Shown here: positions 26,424 to 35,306 of the stretch, one piece after another
How positions within the stretch are numbered: position 1 is the stretch's first letter
Layout of the letters: each line of letters opens with the position of its first letter
Assembly: GCF_001642025.1 (NCBI RefSeq)
Contig: NZ_LWHO01000003.1
Span: 535,279-599,278, forward strand
Direction: 5' to 3'
Origin: Cutibacterium namnetense
GTDB lineage: Bacteria > Actinomycetota > Actinomycetes > Propionibacteriales > Propionibacteriaceae
DNA: 64,000 bases
Notes under the pieces: model-generated
Seen by the model: only the letters and a program-made list of their open reading frames with translations
Told to the model about the DNA's origin: nothing
Database searches by the model: none
Program-made: the position numbers and the translations under genes

Positions 26424-27425
26424 GTGTCTCCTCGACGTTTAGCCTCCTCCGGAATTGACACGCGCGACTGGTCCTCCTATGACCGGCCCAGGCGCCACAC
26501 CAAGCCGCGAACCAAGCAGCGTCCTGACCACTCGTTGTTGCCGATTGGAACCATCATCACCATTGATCGTGGCCGCTATCGCTGTCGTCTCGACAACGGT
26601 GTGGACGTGACCGCCGCCAAAGCCCGGCAGCTCGGTCGCAAGTCTGTCATTGTTGGCGACAGGGTACGGCTTGACGGCGACGTATCTGGAACCGAAGGGT
26701 CCCTAGCCAGGATCGTGCACACCGAAGAACGTGCCACAGTACTCAGGCGAACCGCAGACGACACCGACCCCTATGAACGCCCTATCGTCGCTAATGCCGA
26801 TCAGGTGGTCGTCGTCACCGCTCTTGCCGATCCCCCGCCTCGTCCCGGCATGATCGATCGCATCCTGGTGGCAGCCCACGCTGCGGAAGTCTTCCCCATC
26901 CTCTGCTTCACTAAGGCTGACCTCGCCTGCGGTGACGACTTCGTCGCGATGTATTCGGAGCTGGGAATACCCGTCACCACAAGTCGGCCGGGAACAGACC
27001 TCACCGAGTTACACCAGCTTCTCACGGGCAAGGTGAGCGTTCTCGTCGGCCATTCGGGTGTTGGTAAGTCAACCCTTATTAATGCTCTGGTCCCCGGTGT
27101 CAACCGGGTCACTGGGCGCGTCAATGGCGTCACTGGACGAGGACGACATACCTCTACCAGCGCTGAAGCGATCCCGTTGCCCGAGGGCGGTTGGATCATC
27201 GATACCCCAGGGGTGCGATCATTCGGGCTATCCCATGTCAACGCCAAGGACACTCTGGCCGGATTCGAAGAGCTTGATGCCGTTTGCGCCGATTGCCCCC
27301 GCGGATGCCATCACACCGATAGCAGCCCGGAGTGCGCACTCGACGACGCCGTATCCGATGGGCGAGTGCAGCAATCTCGGGTGGATTCGTTTCGCCGGCT
27401 ATTGGGGGCTACTGCCCCCCGCTGA
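26424..27425 (+). CDS. rsgA: Ribosome small-subunit biogenesis GTPase RsgA
   Basis: Circularly permuted GTPase of late 30S maturation; 333 residues. Order of motifs: OB domain (about 40-105), G4 TKAD (163-166), G1 GHSGVGKSTLINAL (209-222), G3 DTPG (260-263), then a zinc finger with Cys288, Cys291, Cys295, the adjacent His296/297 and Cys304. The start is GTG at 26424 because AGGAGG lies 6 nt upstream within the aroA end; the upstream frame from 26265 overlaps aroA. It forms an aroA-rsgA operon as in Rv3227-Rv3228. Confidence 0.94.
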   Translation: MSPRRLASSGIDTRDWSSYDRPRRHTKPRTKQRPDHSLLPIGTIITIDRGRYRCRLDNGVDVTAAKARQLGRKSVIVGDRVRLDGDVSGTEGSLARIVHTEERATVLRRTADDTDPYERPIVANADQVVVVTALADPPPRPGMIDRILVAAHAAEVFPILCFTKADLACGDDFVAMYSELGIPVTTSRPGTDLTELHQLLTGKVSVLVGHSGVGKSTLINALVPGVNRVTGRVNGVTGRGRHTSTSAEAIPLPEGGWIIDTPGVRSFGLSHVNAKDTLAGFEELDAVCADCPRGCHHTDSSPECALDDAVSDGRVQQSRVDSFRRLLGATAPR

Positions 27426-27761
27426 GCAGAAGGCAAGACGCATTACGCAGTCCTTGGGACTGTCCTGGTTATCGATTCTTCGCACATCTCAGCGGCGACA
27501 TACGACGCAAAACGCGGCGATACCGTTTACCTCCCTATCCTGCGAGCCCAAATGGGGCACGTATCGGGTGTCGAAGGAACCCTTTTGGATGCAGTCGAAG
27601 GCATCATCGTCAAGCTTGAGATAAATAATGGTGTCACGGGGCCGCGAACTACAGCACCTGAAATCACAGTGCGCATACTCAACACGCATCAGCAAACTCT
27701 TCGGAACTCGCAAAGCCGCCTCATCTGCTCGATGTGGCGCTCATCCCAGTATGGTGTGGGT
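27426..27761 (+). other. rsgA-hisN gap: in-frame open region without a start, possible gene remnant
   Basis: 336 nt between rsgA and hisN. The frame shared by rsgA and hisN is open across the whole gap, so after the rsgA TGA there are 112 sense codons leading straight into hisN. The first half reads protein-like (for example YAVLGTVLVIDSSHISAATY), but the only ATG is at 27552 and there is no ribosome site. A 74-codon minus-strand frame (27489-27713) also exists. I do not recognise either product. Confidence 0.35.
27750..27755 (+). promoter_or_regulatory. -10 element for a probably leaderless hisN mRNA
   Basis: TATGGT (TAnnnT) lies 6 nt before the hisN ATG at 27762, and no Shine-Dalgarno is present, so transcription is predicted to begin at or next to the A of the start codon. 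No clear -35. Confidence 0.5.
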
Positions 27762-28550
27762 ATGGCCAACCATACCGATGACCTTCGTCTGGCACACATC
27801 CTCGCTGACAACGCGGATTCTTTAACGATGTCCCGCTTCGGCGCACGGGACCTCACGATCTCGACCAAGCCTGACCATTCCGAGGTCACTGACGCTGACC
27901 TCGCCGTCGAAGATTCGGTGCGCCGGACACTGTCGCGGATGCGCTCCCGGGACGCCGTCCATGGCGAGGAGCGCGGCGATACCGGCGACGGACCACGCCG
28001 TTGGATCATTGATCCGATCGATGGCACTGCGAACTTCCTACGTGGGGTTGCGGTGTGGGCCACTCTTATTGCCCTCAGCGTCGAGGACGAGATCGTGGCA
28101 TCCGTGGTCTCTGCTCCTGCTCTTAAACGGCGCTGGTGGGCTGCCCGCGGCCTGGGGGCATGGACTGGCAAATCCCTCGCATCGGCAACACCGATCCACG
28201 TCTCAAATGTACGTAGCCTCGACGACGCATTCTTGTCCTATTCTTCTCTGCACGGCTGGGTGGAGAGCGGACGAGGGCGCGGTTTCGGTGAACTTATGCG
28301 GTCGGTGTGGCGTACCCGGGCCTTTGGCGACTTCTGGTCCTACATGATGGTGGCCGAAGGCGTCGTCGATCTGGCATGCGAGCCCGAACTCGGCCTCCAC
28401 GACATGGCAGCCCTCGACATCATCGTCACCGAAGCTGGCGGTAAATTCACCGGGCTCGATGGCAGGGACGGCCCCTGGTCGGGCAATGCCATGGCGTCAA
28501 ACGGTTTTCTTCACACCGAGGCGCTGGCCATGGTTCAGCCCGAACCGTGA
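27762..28550 (+). CDS. hisN: Histidinol-phosphatase, inositol-monophosphatase family
   Basis: 262 residues. The metal-binding motifs of the IMPase fold are present: GEER (68-71), WIIDPIDGTANFLRG (Asp84 and Asp87) and a C-terminal EPELGLHDMAALDIIVTEAGG. M. tuberculosis HisN (Rv3137) is an IMPase-type histidinol phosphatase with this arrangement; inositol monophosphatase itself is the main alternative. The ATG at 27762 is chosen because family similarity starts there and a -10 hexamer sits 6 nt upstream. It is convergent with serA (36-nt gap). Confidence 0.85.
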   Translation: MANHTDDLRLAHILADNADSLTMSRFGARDLTISTKPDHSEVTDADLAVEDSVRRTLSRMRSRDAVHGEERGDTGDGPRRWIIDPIDGTANFLRGVAVWATLIALSVEDEIVASVVSAPALKRRWWAARGLGAWTGKSLASATPIHVSNVRSLDDAFLSYSSLHGWVESGRGRGFGELMRSVWRTRAFGDFWSYMMVAEGVVDLACEPELGLHDMAALDIIVTEAGGKFTGLDGRDGPWSGNAMASNGFLHTEALAMVQPEP

Positions 28551-28586
28551 GCGTCGGTCATCAGGACCCTCGTTCCCCGTCCTCAG

Positions 28587-29777
28587 TCAGAGGATACGAG
28601 CCCGAATCGTCCCCTCGAGACCCGTGACATTGGCGAGCAGCCCACCGTCGGTCTCAGCAATGTCGAGAACGCAGTAACCAAGTTCCCCTTTTGTTGCCAA
28701 GGCTTGGTAAGTGACGTTGCCTCCTTGATCGGCAACGAGTCGGTTCACAGTTGCCATAGCACCTGGGACATTGCGATGCAGGTGCCCGATACGAGCACCG
28801 GTGCGAGGCGACGGGGTGATCTCGGGGAGATTAACGCTCATTCCGGTGGCGCCATTCTCGACATAGTCGATGAGCTTCCCGGCGACATAACGACCAATAT
28901 CGACCTGGGCTTCTTGAGTGGAGCCGCCAATATGCGGGGTGAGAATGACATTGTCCATCTCACGCAACGCGGAGACGAAGGGTTCCTTACCGGACGCCGG
29001 CTCTTCGGGATAGACGTCCACTCCGGCACCGGCGATGTGTCCAGTGCGTAGGTTGTCAACGAGGGCATCGATGTCGACGACCTTGCCTCGCGACAGGTTC
29101 AGGAAGAGGGACCGCGGTCGCATCATGGCGAATTCGCGAGCACCAATAAGGTTGTTGTTGCTGGGGCGCCCATCAATGTGGAGGGACACCGTCTCCACGC
29201 TCCCCAGCAACTCTTCCATGGACTCACACCTGTGAGCGTTGCCCATGGGCAAGACGTCGGCGATGTCATAGAAAAAGACCTGCATCCCCATGGTTTCTGC
29301 TACAACCGACAGCTGCTGGCCAATATTGCCGTAGCCGATAATTCCTAGTCGGCGTCCACGAATCTCGTGGGATCCAATTGCCGACTTACGCCACACGCCA
29401 TTGTGCATTTGCGTGTTACGATCGCCGAGACGACGGGCCAACGCAATGATTTCCGCCATCACAAGCTCGACGACTGAACGAGTATTGGAATAAGGGGCGT
29501 TAAAGGCAGGGATGCCAGCCTGGGCTAATGCACCAAGATCCATCTGGTTGGTACCAATGCAGAAGGCGCCAACCGCAGTGAGGCTGTCGCCACAGGCTTC
29601 AACGACCCGAGAGGTGACCCGGGTGCGTGACCTGATACCCAACAGATCAACTCCATCAAGGGCACTGATGAGGTCGTCCTCATCAAGAGCTTCACTCACC
29701 CGCTCGACCTGATAACCGGCTTTTTTCAACGTTCGGACGGCTTCATCATGGATGTTTTCGAGTAGGAGCGCCTTCAT
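28587..29777 (-). CDS. serA: D-3-phosphoglycerate dehydrogenase
   Basis: First enzyme of serine synthesis; 396 residues, the E. coli-type form with one C-terminal ACT domain (LHRNVPGAMATVNRLVADQGGNVTYQAL). NAD fold GRRLGIIGYGNIGQQL, catalytic Arg in LFLNLSRGKVVDIDALV, Glu in DVYPEEP, His in ILTPHIGGSTQEAQ. The start is Met at 29777 (MKALLLENIHDEAV); the frame to 29882 adds non-family sequence. The ACT domain implies serine feedback. It neighbours a cysteine desulfidase/transporter pair. Confidence 0.93.
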   Translation of the reverse strand: MKALLLENIHDEAVRTLKKAGYQVERVSEALDEDDLISALDGVDLLGIRSRTRVTSRVVEACGDSLTAVGAFCIGTNQMDLGALAQAGIPAFNAPYSNTRSVVELVMAEIIALARRLGDRNTQMHNGVWRKSAIGSHEIRGRRLGIIGYGNIGQQLSVVAETMGMQVFFYDIADVLPMGNAHRCESMEELLGSVETVSLHIDGRPSNNNLIGAREFAMMRPRSLFLNLSRGKVVDIDALVDNLRTGHIAGAGVDVYPEEPASGKEPFVSALREMDNVILTPHIGGSTQEAQVDIGRYVAGKLIDYVENGATGMSVNLPEITPSPRTGARIGHLHRNVPGAMATVNRLVADQGGNVTYQALATKGELGYCVLDIAETDGGLLANVTGLEGTIRARIL

Positions 29778-29980
29778 GACCGCCAGTTTATGGAGAGGGT
29801 AGGGCTGAACCGTTGCGGACGTCTCAGTGGGTGGAATCATCCCCACGGATACTTGGAAACGCTGTCTATATCTTCCGAGCAAACCCAGGCTCTAGCAGCC
29901 GGAGGCCGCGACGACTCAGTATCCGCCCTCTCCTAACACGGAGGACCATAACCACCGAATCTCTCACCTCCGGCATGCGG
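29778..29980 (-). other. serA upstream / cyuA downstream gap
   Basis: About 200 bp between the serA start and the cyuA stop, presumably holding the serA promoter. I see no convincing hexamers, strong hairpin or gene. Confidence 0.3.
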
Positions 29981-31378
29981 TCAGTACGGTTGGCGGTCTG
30001 ATTTTGCCATCATGATCGATAATATTTCAGAGTCGGTCTCTTTCATCCCGTGAGTCGCCAAACGTCCGATGCCTCGCAGACCGGCGTCGACGTCGTCATG
30101 CACCAACCCGTTAGTGCCTGGCACCCGCCGTCCCGCCAACGACAGCACCACGGCCCGCCCGGCGGCGTTGACCGAGGCCGCCACCTTGAGCGCGCAGCTG
30201 CATCCGGCGCCGTCACACACCATGCCGACAGTGTCTCCAGCCATGGACGATACCGCTCGCTCAATGGACTCGTAGCTGCCATCTAAGATGAAACACACTC
30301 CAGCTGCCGCGCCCATCGCGGCCGTCGCAGCAGCACAGAATGCGGACAGCACTGGCAGGCCTGCGTGCGCATACAACGCTACGGCATGAGACAAAGTGAG
30401 TGCCCGTAGCCGCAGTTCCCGTGAGGCATGGGTGCGATCAGCGGCAACGATCACCGGGACGGTAGCAACAATTCCTTGATTACCAGATCCGCTGTTTGTC
30501 ATTGCCGGTAGCGGTGCGCCACCCATCCTGGCATCCGAGGCGGCTGCGGCCTGGGCGGTCATCATAGAACACAGGTCGTCCGAGCTAAGTCCGCTCTCGA
30601 TGGCTCCCAGCATCGCAGCCCCCACCCCAACGCCGTAGGAACTATCTCGGCCCGCGACAACCAACGCGCTGTTCAGACGTTCCGCATCAGCGATGAACTC
30701 AATACGTCCGAGGTCAACAGTGTGAGCAAAATCGACCAGCTGCGCCAAGGTAAGAGTACGGAGGAACTTTGCTGTGGGACTCACATGGTCGGCCGCTGGC
30801 CGTTCCCGGTTCACCAACACCTCGTCATCTCGAGTCTCCAGGTACGCGTTCGTGTGGTCCCCCGCAATGCAGACCCGGGCCCGGTGCCCTCCAGCGAACA
30901 GCACAGCTTCGGCATAGACATCGTCGTCCATTTCAGCCACCGACAGACGGACCGCACCGCAGTCCACCAACCGACGAGCACGCTGGGCACCATCCTCGGT
31001 TACCTGTGCAAGCACCCCCAGGCCAGCATTCGGATCACCCTCGACCACTCCAATCGCAGCTGCAATCTCCAGTCCTGGTAGCCCGGTGCCGGGCACCATG
31101 ACCGCCATGCCATTCTTCATGATGTTCCGTGAGACTCGCGCTTCAATACGCAGATCGTCGGGCAGCTCCTCACCCAGCCCCAAGGCCAGCCGAGCACGGG
31201 CGGCCGCAAGGGCAAGGGCTACCGGCTCGGTACACCCGGTAGCCGGTACCACTCCGACGTGGAGGGCGTCGAGAAGCTGATCGACATCCCCCGGCGACAG
31301 CTTGGTGACGGTAGCCGGTGGGGCACTTAAGCACTCGGGGCGGTCAAAACCCCCATCAGTAAGTTTAGTAGGCGCCAT
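29981..31378 (-). CDS. cyuA: L-cysteine desulfidase, CyuA/YhaM (UPF0597) family
   Basis: Iron-sulfur enzyme that splits L-cysteine to pyruvate, ammonia and H2S. 465 residues with the family signatures PATGCTEPVALALA (Cys49), SRNIMKNGMAVMVPGTG and the C-terminal VCDGAGCSCALKVAASV whose clustered cysteines are the expected [4Fe-4S] ligands. The fold is related to L-serine dehydratase alpha, so serine is an alternative substrate. A transporter gene precedes it by about 30 nt on the same strand, the same pair as E. coli cyuP-cyuA. It would supply pyruvate and sulfide under anaerobic growth; the substrate is inferred. Confidence 0.85.
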   Translation of the reverse strand: MAPTKLTDGGFDRPECLSAPPATVTKLSPGDVDQLLDALHVGVVPATGCTEPVALALAAARARLALGLGEELPDDLRIEARVSRNIMKNGMAVMVPGTGLPGLEIAAAIGVVEGDPNAGLGVLAQVTEDGAQRARRLVDCGAVRLSVAEMDDDVYAEAVLFAGGHRARVCIAGDHTNAYLETRDDEVLVNRERPAADHVSPTAKFLRTLTLAQLVDFAHTVDLGRIEFIADAERLNSALVVAGRDSSYGVGVGAAMLGAIESGLSSDDLCSMMTAQAAAASDARMGGAPLPAMTNSGSGNQGIVATVPVIVAADRTHASRELRLRALTLSHAVALYAHAGLPVLSAFCAAATAAMGAAAGVCFILDGSYESIERAVSSMAGDTVGMVCDGAGCSCALKVAASVNAAGRAVVLSLAGRRVPGTNGLVHDDVDAGLRGIGRLATHGMKETDSEILSIMMAKSDRQPY

Positions 31379-31410
31379 GATTTGTCCTTTCCTCGGAATT
31401 CGTCAGAGAA

Positions 31411-32703
31411 TCAACTGAATGCCAGGAATGGCGAGACAACTAAAAGGATGCCGGTAACGATAATGAGTACTAAGCCTGGACCTTTGTACTTGTGTAGTTC
31501 CGGTACTCTACACACAAGATACGCTGGAATGAGACATCCGATCATTCCAAACACAGGACTGCAAATCGAAGTAAAGCTCAGGACAGGAGCATTAATTAGA
31601 ATGGCTCCCCATGATACCAGAATCGCAAAAACAAGGATGCACCAACCGACGAGCTTCTCATTGATTCGATCCGAGGGAATAATCCGATGCAACACATTCA
31701 TCGCGATTCCCTTGCAGGCTTCTCGAAATCCCAAGAAGACGCCGAAATAAGCCGTCATGACCGCGAAGATGTTGAGCAACAAGGACATGATCTTTACTGC
31801 GTTTCCGCCCATGCCTTGAGCGGCCATGGCGAGGGTCGAGATGTTTTGCTCGTAGGCTTTTACAGCTTCGTCGTGCCCCATCGCCAAGTTGAACGAGATA
31901 GCGTAACAGAACACTGTGACGAACAGCACCCCAAAGGCGATGTTCATCGACCGCAGTGCCTTATGTCGAGCCACGGCGATCGAAGCGTAGTGAGATCGAT
32001 AAGAGATCACCATGGGGCTGAGGGTCTGGATGAACAGGATCGAGGTGAGCGTAAACGGCAACATCACCACCGTCTGCTTGAGCAGGTATCCCATGCTGGG
32101 GAATGAACCGATATTGGACAAGCTCCAGTGACCTGCGATGATGACGCCAAGTAATACCACCACCGACAATTTGGTGAGAACCATGAAGCTCGAGATCCGG
32201 AACAGTACTTTTTCAGCGCGAGATGCGATCGCCACCATAATGCAGATTACCGCTAATCCATACCAAGGACTGTGGGACCACACCGTTTTCGTAAGACCGA
32301 ACGAATGCAGGAATGATGCGGAGTCATTGGTCAGAGCGGTCGAATACACGAAGACCCAGATCACCAACATGATGAAATACAGCACGCCGAGAAAGAATCC
32401 CCAGTTCTTCCCCAGATATCCTGAGATAACACTTGGGTAGTCTTCGCATTTCGGTGATTCAGCTAGGGTGTTGATGAACAGCCGCTGAAACAGGTACATC
32501 GCAGGATAGGCGATAACAGAGGAGGCCAGGAACACCCACAACCCGACAAGACCCACCTTAACGGGGAGGAAGACGATCCCAGCACCGATCGCCATACCGA
32601 TGCTCATGATAACCCAGCCCCAGTCCGTGCCGTCGAACCGAGTGGCCTCGCGCCACTGCTCCTCCGACATGCCATCTCGGCTGCGGTCGGCGATGTACTG
32701 CAT
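31411..32703 (-). CDS. HAAAP-family amino acid permease (CyuP/SdaC-like)
   Basis: 430 residues with eleven predicted membrane helices, of the hydroxy/aromatic amino acid permease family. The first helix carries the GMAIGAGIVFLPVKVGLVGLWVF motif of SdaC/TdcC/YhaO proteins. The start at 32703 (MQYIADRSRDG) has AAGGGGAG about 5 nt upstream. Its place directly before cyuA suggests cysteine (or serine) import, as for E. coli CyuP. The upstream stretch contains an AT-rich TAATATTA on the minus strand that may belong to its promoter. Confidence 0.8.
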   Translation of the reverse strand: MQYIADRSRDGMSEEQWREATRFDGTDWGWVIMSIGMAIGAGIVFLPVKVGLVGLWVFLASSVIAYPAMYLFQRLFINTLAESPKCEDYPSVISGYLGKNWGFFLGVLYFIMLVIWVFVYSTALTNDSASFLHSFGLTKTVWSHSPWYGLAVICIMVAIASRAEKVLFRISSFMVLTKLSVVVLLGVIIAGHWSLSNIGSFPSMGYLLKQTVVMLPFTLTSILFIQTLSPMVISYRSHYASIAVARHKALRSMNIAFGVLFVTVFCYAISFNLAMGHDEAVKAYEQNISTLAMAAQGMGGNAVKIMSLLLNIFAVMTAYFGVFLGFREACKGIAMNVLHRIIPSDRINEKLVGWCILVFAILVSWGAILINAPVLSFTSICSPVFGMIGCLIPAYLVCRVPELHKYKGPGLVLIIVTGILLVVSPFLAFS

Positions 32704-32833
32704 CGTACTCCCCTTCAAATATGCCTCTTCATTGATGGAAGCTTAATATTATCGTAATTGGGGAGATCCAAGGTTCGCGGCCTACAACCATCGCAACGCA
32801 ACTGACGGGATCATCCTCATCAAGCGCCTCATT

Positions 32834-32864
32834 CACCCATACCGTAAAAGTGTTGCGGTGGGTG
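32834..32864 (-). terminator. Weak hairpin after the ABC importer operon
   Basis: TCACCC-AT-ACCG and CGGT-GGGTGA can pair over about ten base pairs with a 2-nt bulge and an 11-nt loop, 3' of the last ABC gene (stop 32900). No T-tract follows on the minus strand, so it is a low-confidence terminator. Confidence 0.35.
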
Positions 32865-32899
32865 AGAGTATTGACGAAGTGGGCCGACGCGCCCCATTG

Positions 32900-33688
32900 T
32901 CAGTCGGTAGAACCGTCTACGCGAATGCGTGGGATCGCTGCCAACAGCTCCTGAGTAACCTCATGTTGCGGATCGCCATACACGTCCGCGAGCGGACCGC
33001 GCTCAATGACCCGCCCGCTGCTCATGACAACAACCGTGTCGCACAGATGTCGCACGACGCCCAGGTCATGGGACACGAAGACCATCGTCAGACCGCGTTC
33101 CCTCACCAGGTCATTGAGCAAGTTAAGGACCTGGGCCCGCACCGACACATCGAGCGCAGATACGGGTTCGTCAGCAAGTAAGACATCAGGCTCAGTAACC
33201 AAGGCCCTAGCAATGGCGATGCGTTGACGCTGGCCACCGGAGAATTCGTGTGGGAAGCGGTTGGCAGATTCAGGATCAAGGCCGACGTCAGTCATGGCCT
33301 TCGCCAACCTGTCCTTGCGCTGTTGGCGAGTCGTTGGTCGTGCAACCGGCGACCGCAACGGCTCAGTGATCGCTTTCCCAACACTCATGCGAGGGTCAAG
33401 GGAGGACTGTGGATCTTGAAACACCATCGCAGCGGACCGCCGAAGCTCGCGGATGGTACGGGCATCAGTGAGAGATTGTCCCCTAAAACGAACAGTCCCA
33501 GAATCTGGCTGCTGTAGTGCCATCATCACTTTAAGCAGGGTGGACTTTCCAGCGCCCGACCCCCCGACCACACCTAGCCGCTCTCCCGCGTCGACATGTA
33601 GCGAGACGCCGTCAAGAGCATTGATGCCTCTCTTGCGCGATCCCAGGTGCAGGCGCAGATCCTCAACCTCGATCTGAGTGGTCATCAA
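32900..33688 (-). CDS. Peptide-type ABC importer ATPase 2 (DppF/OppF-like)
   Basis: 262-residue ABC ATPase: Walker A GGSGAGKST, Q loop MVFQDPQSSLDPRMSVG, signature FSGGQRQRIAIARAL, Walker B DVLLADEPVSALD, switch His in VFVSHDLGVV. The Q-loop wording and ALDVSVRAQVLNLL are typical of the Opp/Dpp/Nik group. The usual C-terminal OppDF extension is short, with no visible Cys cluster. Its ATG overlaps the DppD-like stop as ATGA. It is the last gene of a five-gene operon; the substrate is unknown. Confidence 0.88.
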   Translation of the reverse strand: MMTTQIEVEDLRLHLGSRKRGINALDGVSLHVDAGERLGVVGGSGAGKSTLLKVMMALQQPDSGTVRFRGQSLTDARTIRELRRSAAMVFQDPQSSLDPRMSVGKAITEPLRSPVARPTTRQQRKDRLAKAMTDVGLDPESANRFPHEFSGGQRQRIAIARALVTEPDVLLADEPVSALDVSVRAQVLNLLNDLVRERGLTMVFVSHDLGVVRHLCDTVVVMSSGRVIERGPLADVYGDPQHEVTQELLAAIPRIRVDGSTD

Positions 33689-34497
33689 TCCTCCAACACG
33701 ATTGTCGCCCCAGGCTCGACAAGGTCGAGTCGGGCAGCTCGCAGCAGACGTCGAGTGTACGGATGCTCAGGGTCAGACAGCAGCTCGCGTGCTGACCCGG
33801 CCTCGACGACCCTGCCCGAGGTCATAACGATGAGGTCGCGACAGATGTGCGAGACAACTGCTAGGTCGTGAGTAATGAATAGGCATGCAGCCCCAACCGA
33901 GTCGAGCACCTCGTCAATGGTGGCCAGTACCTGAGACTGCACGGTGACGTCCAGGGCAGTCGTTGGCTCGTCGCAAATGAGTAAATCTGGTGAATTCACC
34001 AACGCCATAGCAAGCAAAACCCGTTGACGCTGGCCACCAGAGAGCTGATGCGGGTAGGAATCCGCCACCCTGGCCGGATCCTCAATACCGACCTGCTCAA
34101 GCATCTCAAGAACACGTCGACGGGCATGACCGCGGGTGACACAACGGTGCAATAGCGGCACCTCGCCTACCTGCCGACCAACCTTCATAGTTGGGTCCAG
34201 GGCCGTCATGGGTTCCTGAAAAACCATTCCGATGCTGCTGCCCCGAAGGGCTGACATGGCGTGGTCCGAAGCTCCTAGCAGCTCCTCACCGCGCCAGCGC
34301 ACCGAACCAGACACGTGTGCGTTACCCGGCAGCAGGCCCATAATCGCCAGGGCTGTGACGGATTTACCCGACCCAGACTCACCGATGAGCCCGAGCCGCT
34401 CACCGGCGTCCAGAGACCAACTTACGTGGTCGACGGCGACGTGTCGGTGCCGTCCGAAGTCGACGACTAGGTCATTAACCTCTAGCAAAGACATCAA
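33685..34497 (-). CDS. Peptide-type ABC importer ATPase 1 (DppD/OppD-like)
   Basis: 270-residue ABC ATPase: Walker A GESGSGKSV, Q loop MVFQEPMTALDPTMKVG, signature LSGGQRQRVLLAMAL, Walker B DLLICDEPTTALD, switch His in FITHDLAVV. The C-terminus is shorter than classical OppD (about 320 residues), so the peptide-binding-protein contact region is reduced. It overlaps the permease stop by ATGA and the next ATPase by 4 nt, giving a tightly coupled operon. Confidence 0.88.
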   Translation of the reverse strand: MMSLLEVNDLVVDFGRHRHVAVDHVSWSLDAGERLGLIGESGSGKSVTALAIMGLLPGNAHVSGSVRWRGEELLGASDHAMSALRGSSIGMVFQEPMTALDPTMKVGRQVGEVPLLHRCVTRGHARRRVLEMLEQVGIEDPARVADSYPHQLSGGQRQRVLLAMALVNSPDLLICDEPTTALDVTVQSQVLATIDEVLDSVGAACLFITHDLAVVSHICRDLIVMTSGRVVEAGSARELLSDPEHPYTRRLLRAARLDLVEPGATIVLED

Positions 34498-35306
34498 CGA
34501 ACCTCCCTCAAACGCGGGTCGAGGAAGTCCCGCAATCCGTCACCAAGGAGGGTAAATCCCATCACGGCTGCCGCGATAGCCACGGCTGGTGCCACAGTCA
34601 ACCAGGGTGAATCGAAAAGGTAGACCTGCGAGTCCCGCAGCATACGTCCCCAGGTCGGTACGGTAGCCGGTGTCGCCAAACCAAGGTAGCTCAGTGCAGC
34701 TTCGGCCAAGATCGCCGTGCCATAGGAGACAGACGCCTGCACCCCGATCAATGGGGCAATATTGGGAAGCACGTGGGTGCAGGCCACTGACCTCCATGCC
34801 ATCCCGGAGCTACGCGCCGCAACCACGTAGTCCTGCGCAAGGATCTGGCGGCTGGCAGTTCGCGTGATTCGCGCAAACACTGGCACCGTCGACACCCCGA
34901 TCGCGACCATTCCCGTCAGCGTCGATCCGCCTACGGCAGCGGCCAAGATAATGGCAAGCAGCAAGGCTGGAAAAGCGTAGAGAAGATCTGCAGCGCGTCC
35001 AACGAATGTTGACCATGGACGAGGCAACATTGCCGAAGTAATCCCCCACGGCACCCCGATACCAGCCGCTATAAGCACTGAGACTACGCCAACGAGCAGG
35101 CAGGTCCGGGCACCCACAAGCATCCGCGAGGCAATATCGGAACCGAATCCGTCAGTTCCTAACCAGTGCTGCCCATTAGGCCCCATCAGCCGTTCAGCTG
35201 GGACGACAAGGTTAGGGTCGTGCGGAGTCCACACCGCAGAAACGACCCCCGCGATGACGACGAGTCCGACCAGCACACATCCAATAACCAGACCTGTTCG
35301 CCTCAT
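34494..35306 (-). CDS. Peptide-type ABC importer permease 2 (DppC-like)
   Basis: 270 residues with about six membrane helices of the BPD_transp_1 fold and the DppC-type N-terminal segment ending NGQHWLGTDGFGSDIASRMLVGART, which includes the WLGTDxxGxDxxSR motif of this permease group. The cytoplasmic EAA-type loop is AARSSGMAWRSVACTHVLPNIAPLI. ATGA overlaps exist at both ends. It pairs with the DppB-like protein to form the membrane channel. Confidence 0.9.
   Translation of the reverse strand: MRRTGLVIGCVLVGLVVIAGVVSAVWTPHDPNLVVPAERLMGPNGQHWLGTDGFGSDIASRMLVGARTCLLVGVVSVLIAAGIGVPWGITSAMLPRPWSTFVGRAADLLYAFPALLLAIILAAAVGGSTLTGMVAIGVSTVPVFARITRTASRQILAQDYVVAARSSGMAWRSVACTHVLPNIAPLIGVQASVSYGTAILAEAALSYLGLATPATVPTWGRMLRDSQVYLFDSPWLTVAPAVAIAAAVMGFTLLGDGLRDFLDPRLREVR

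Noticed and set aside
27489-27713. 74-codon minus-strand frame in the rsgA-hisN gap
   Set aside because: No ribosome site or known domain, and it overlaps an equally open plus frame, so coding cannot be supported.
29981-31378. L-serine dehydratase as first assignment for the cyuA gene
   Set aside because: The single-chain length, the PATGCTEP motif and the linked permease fit UPF0597/CyuA better than the split SdaA family, though serine use is not excluded.
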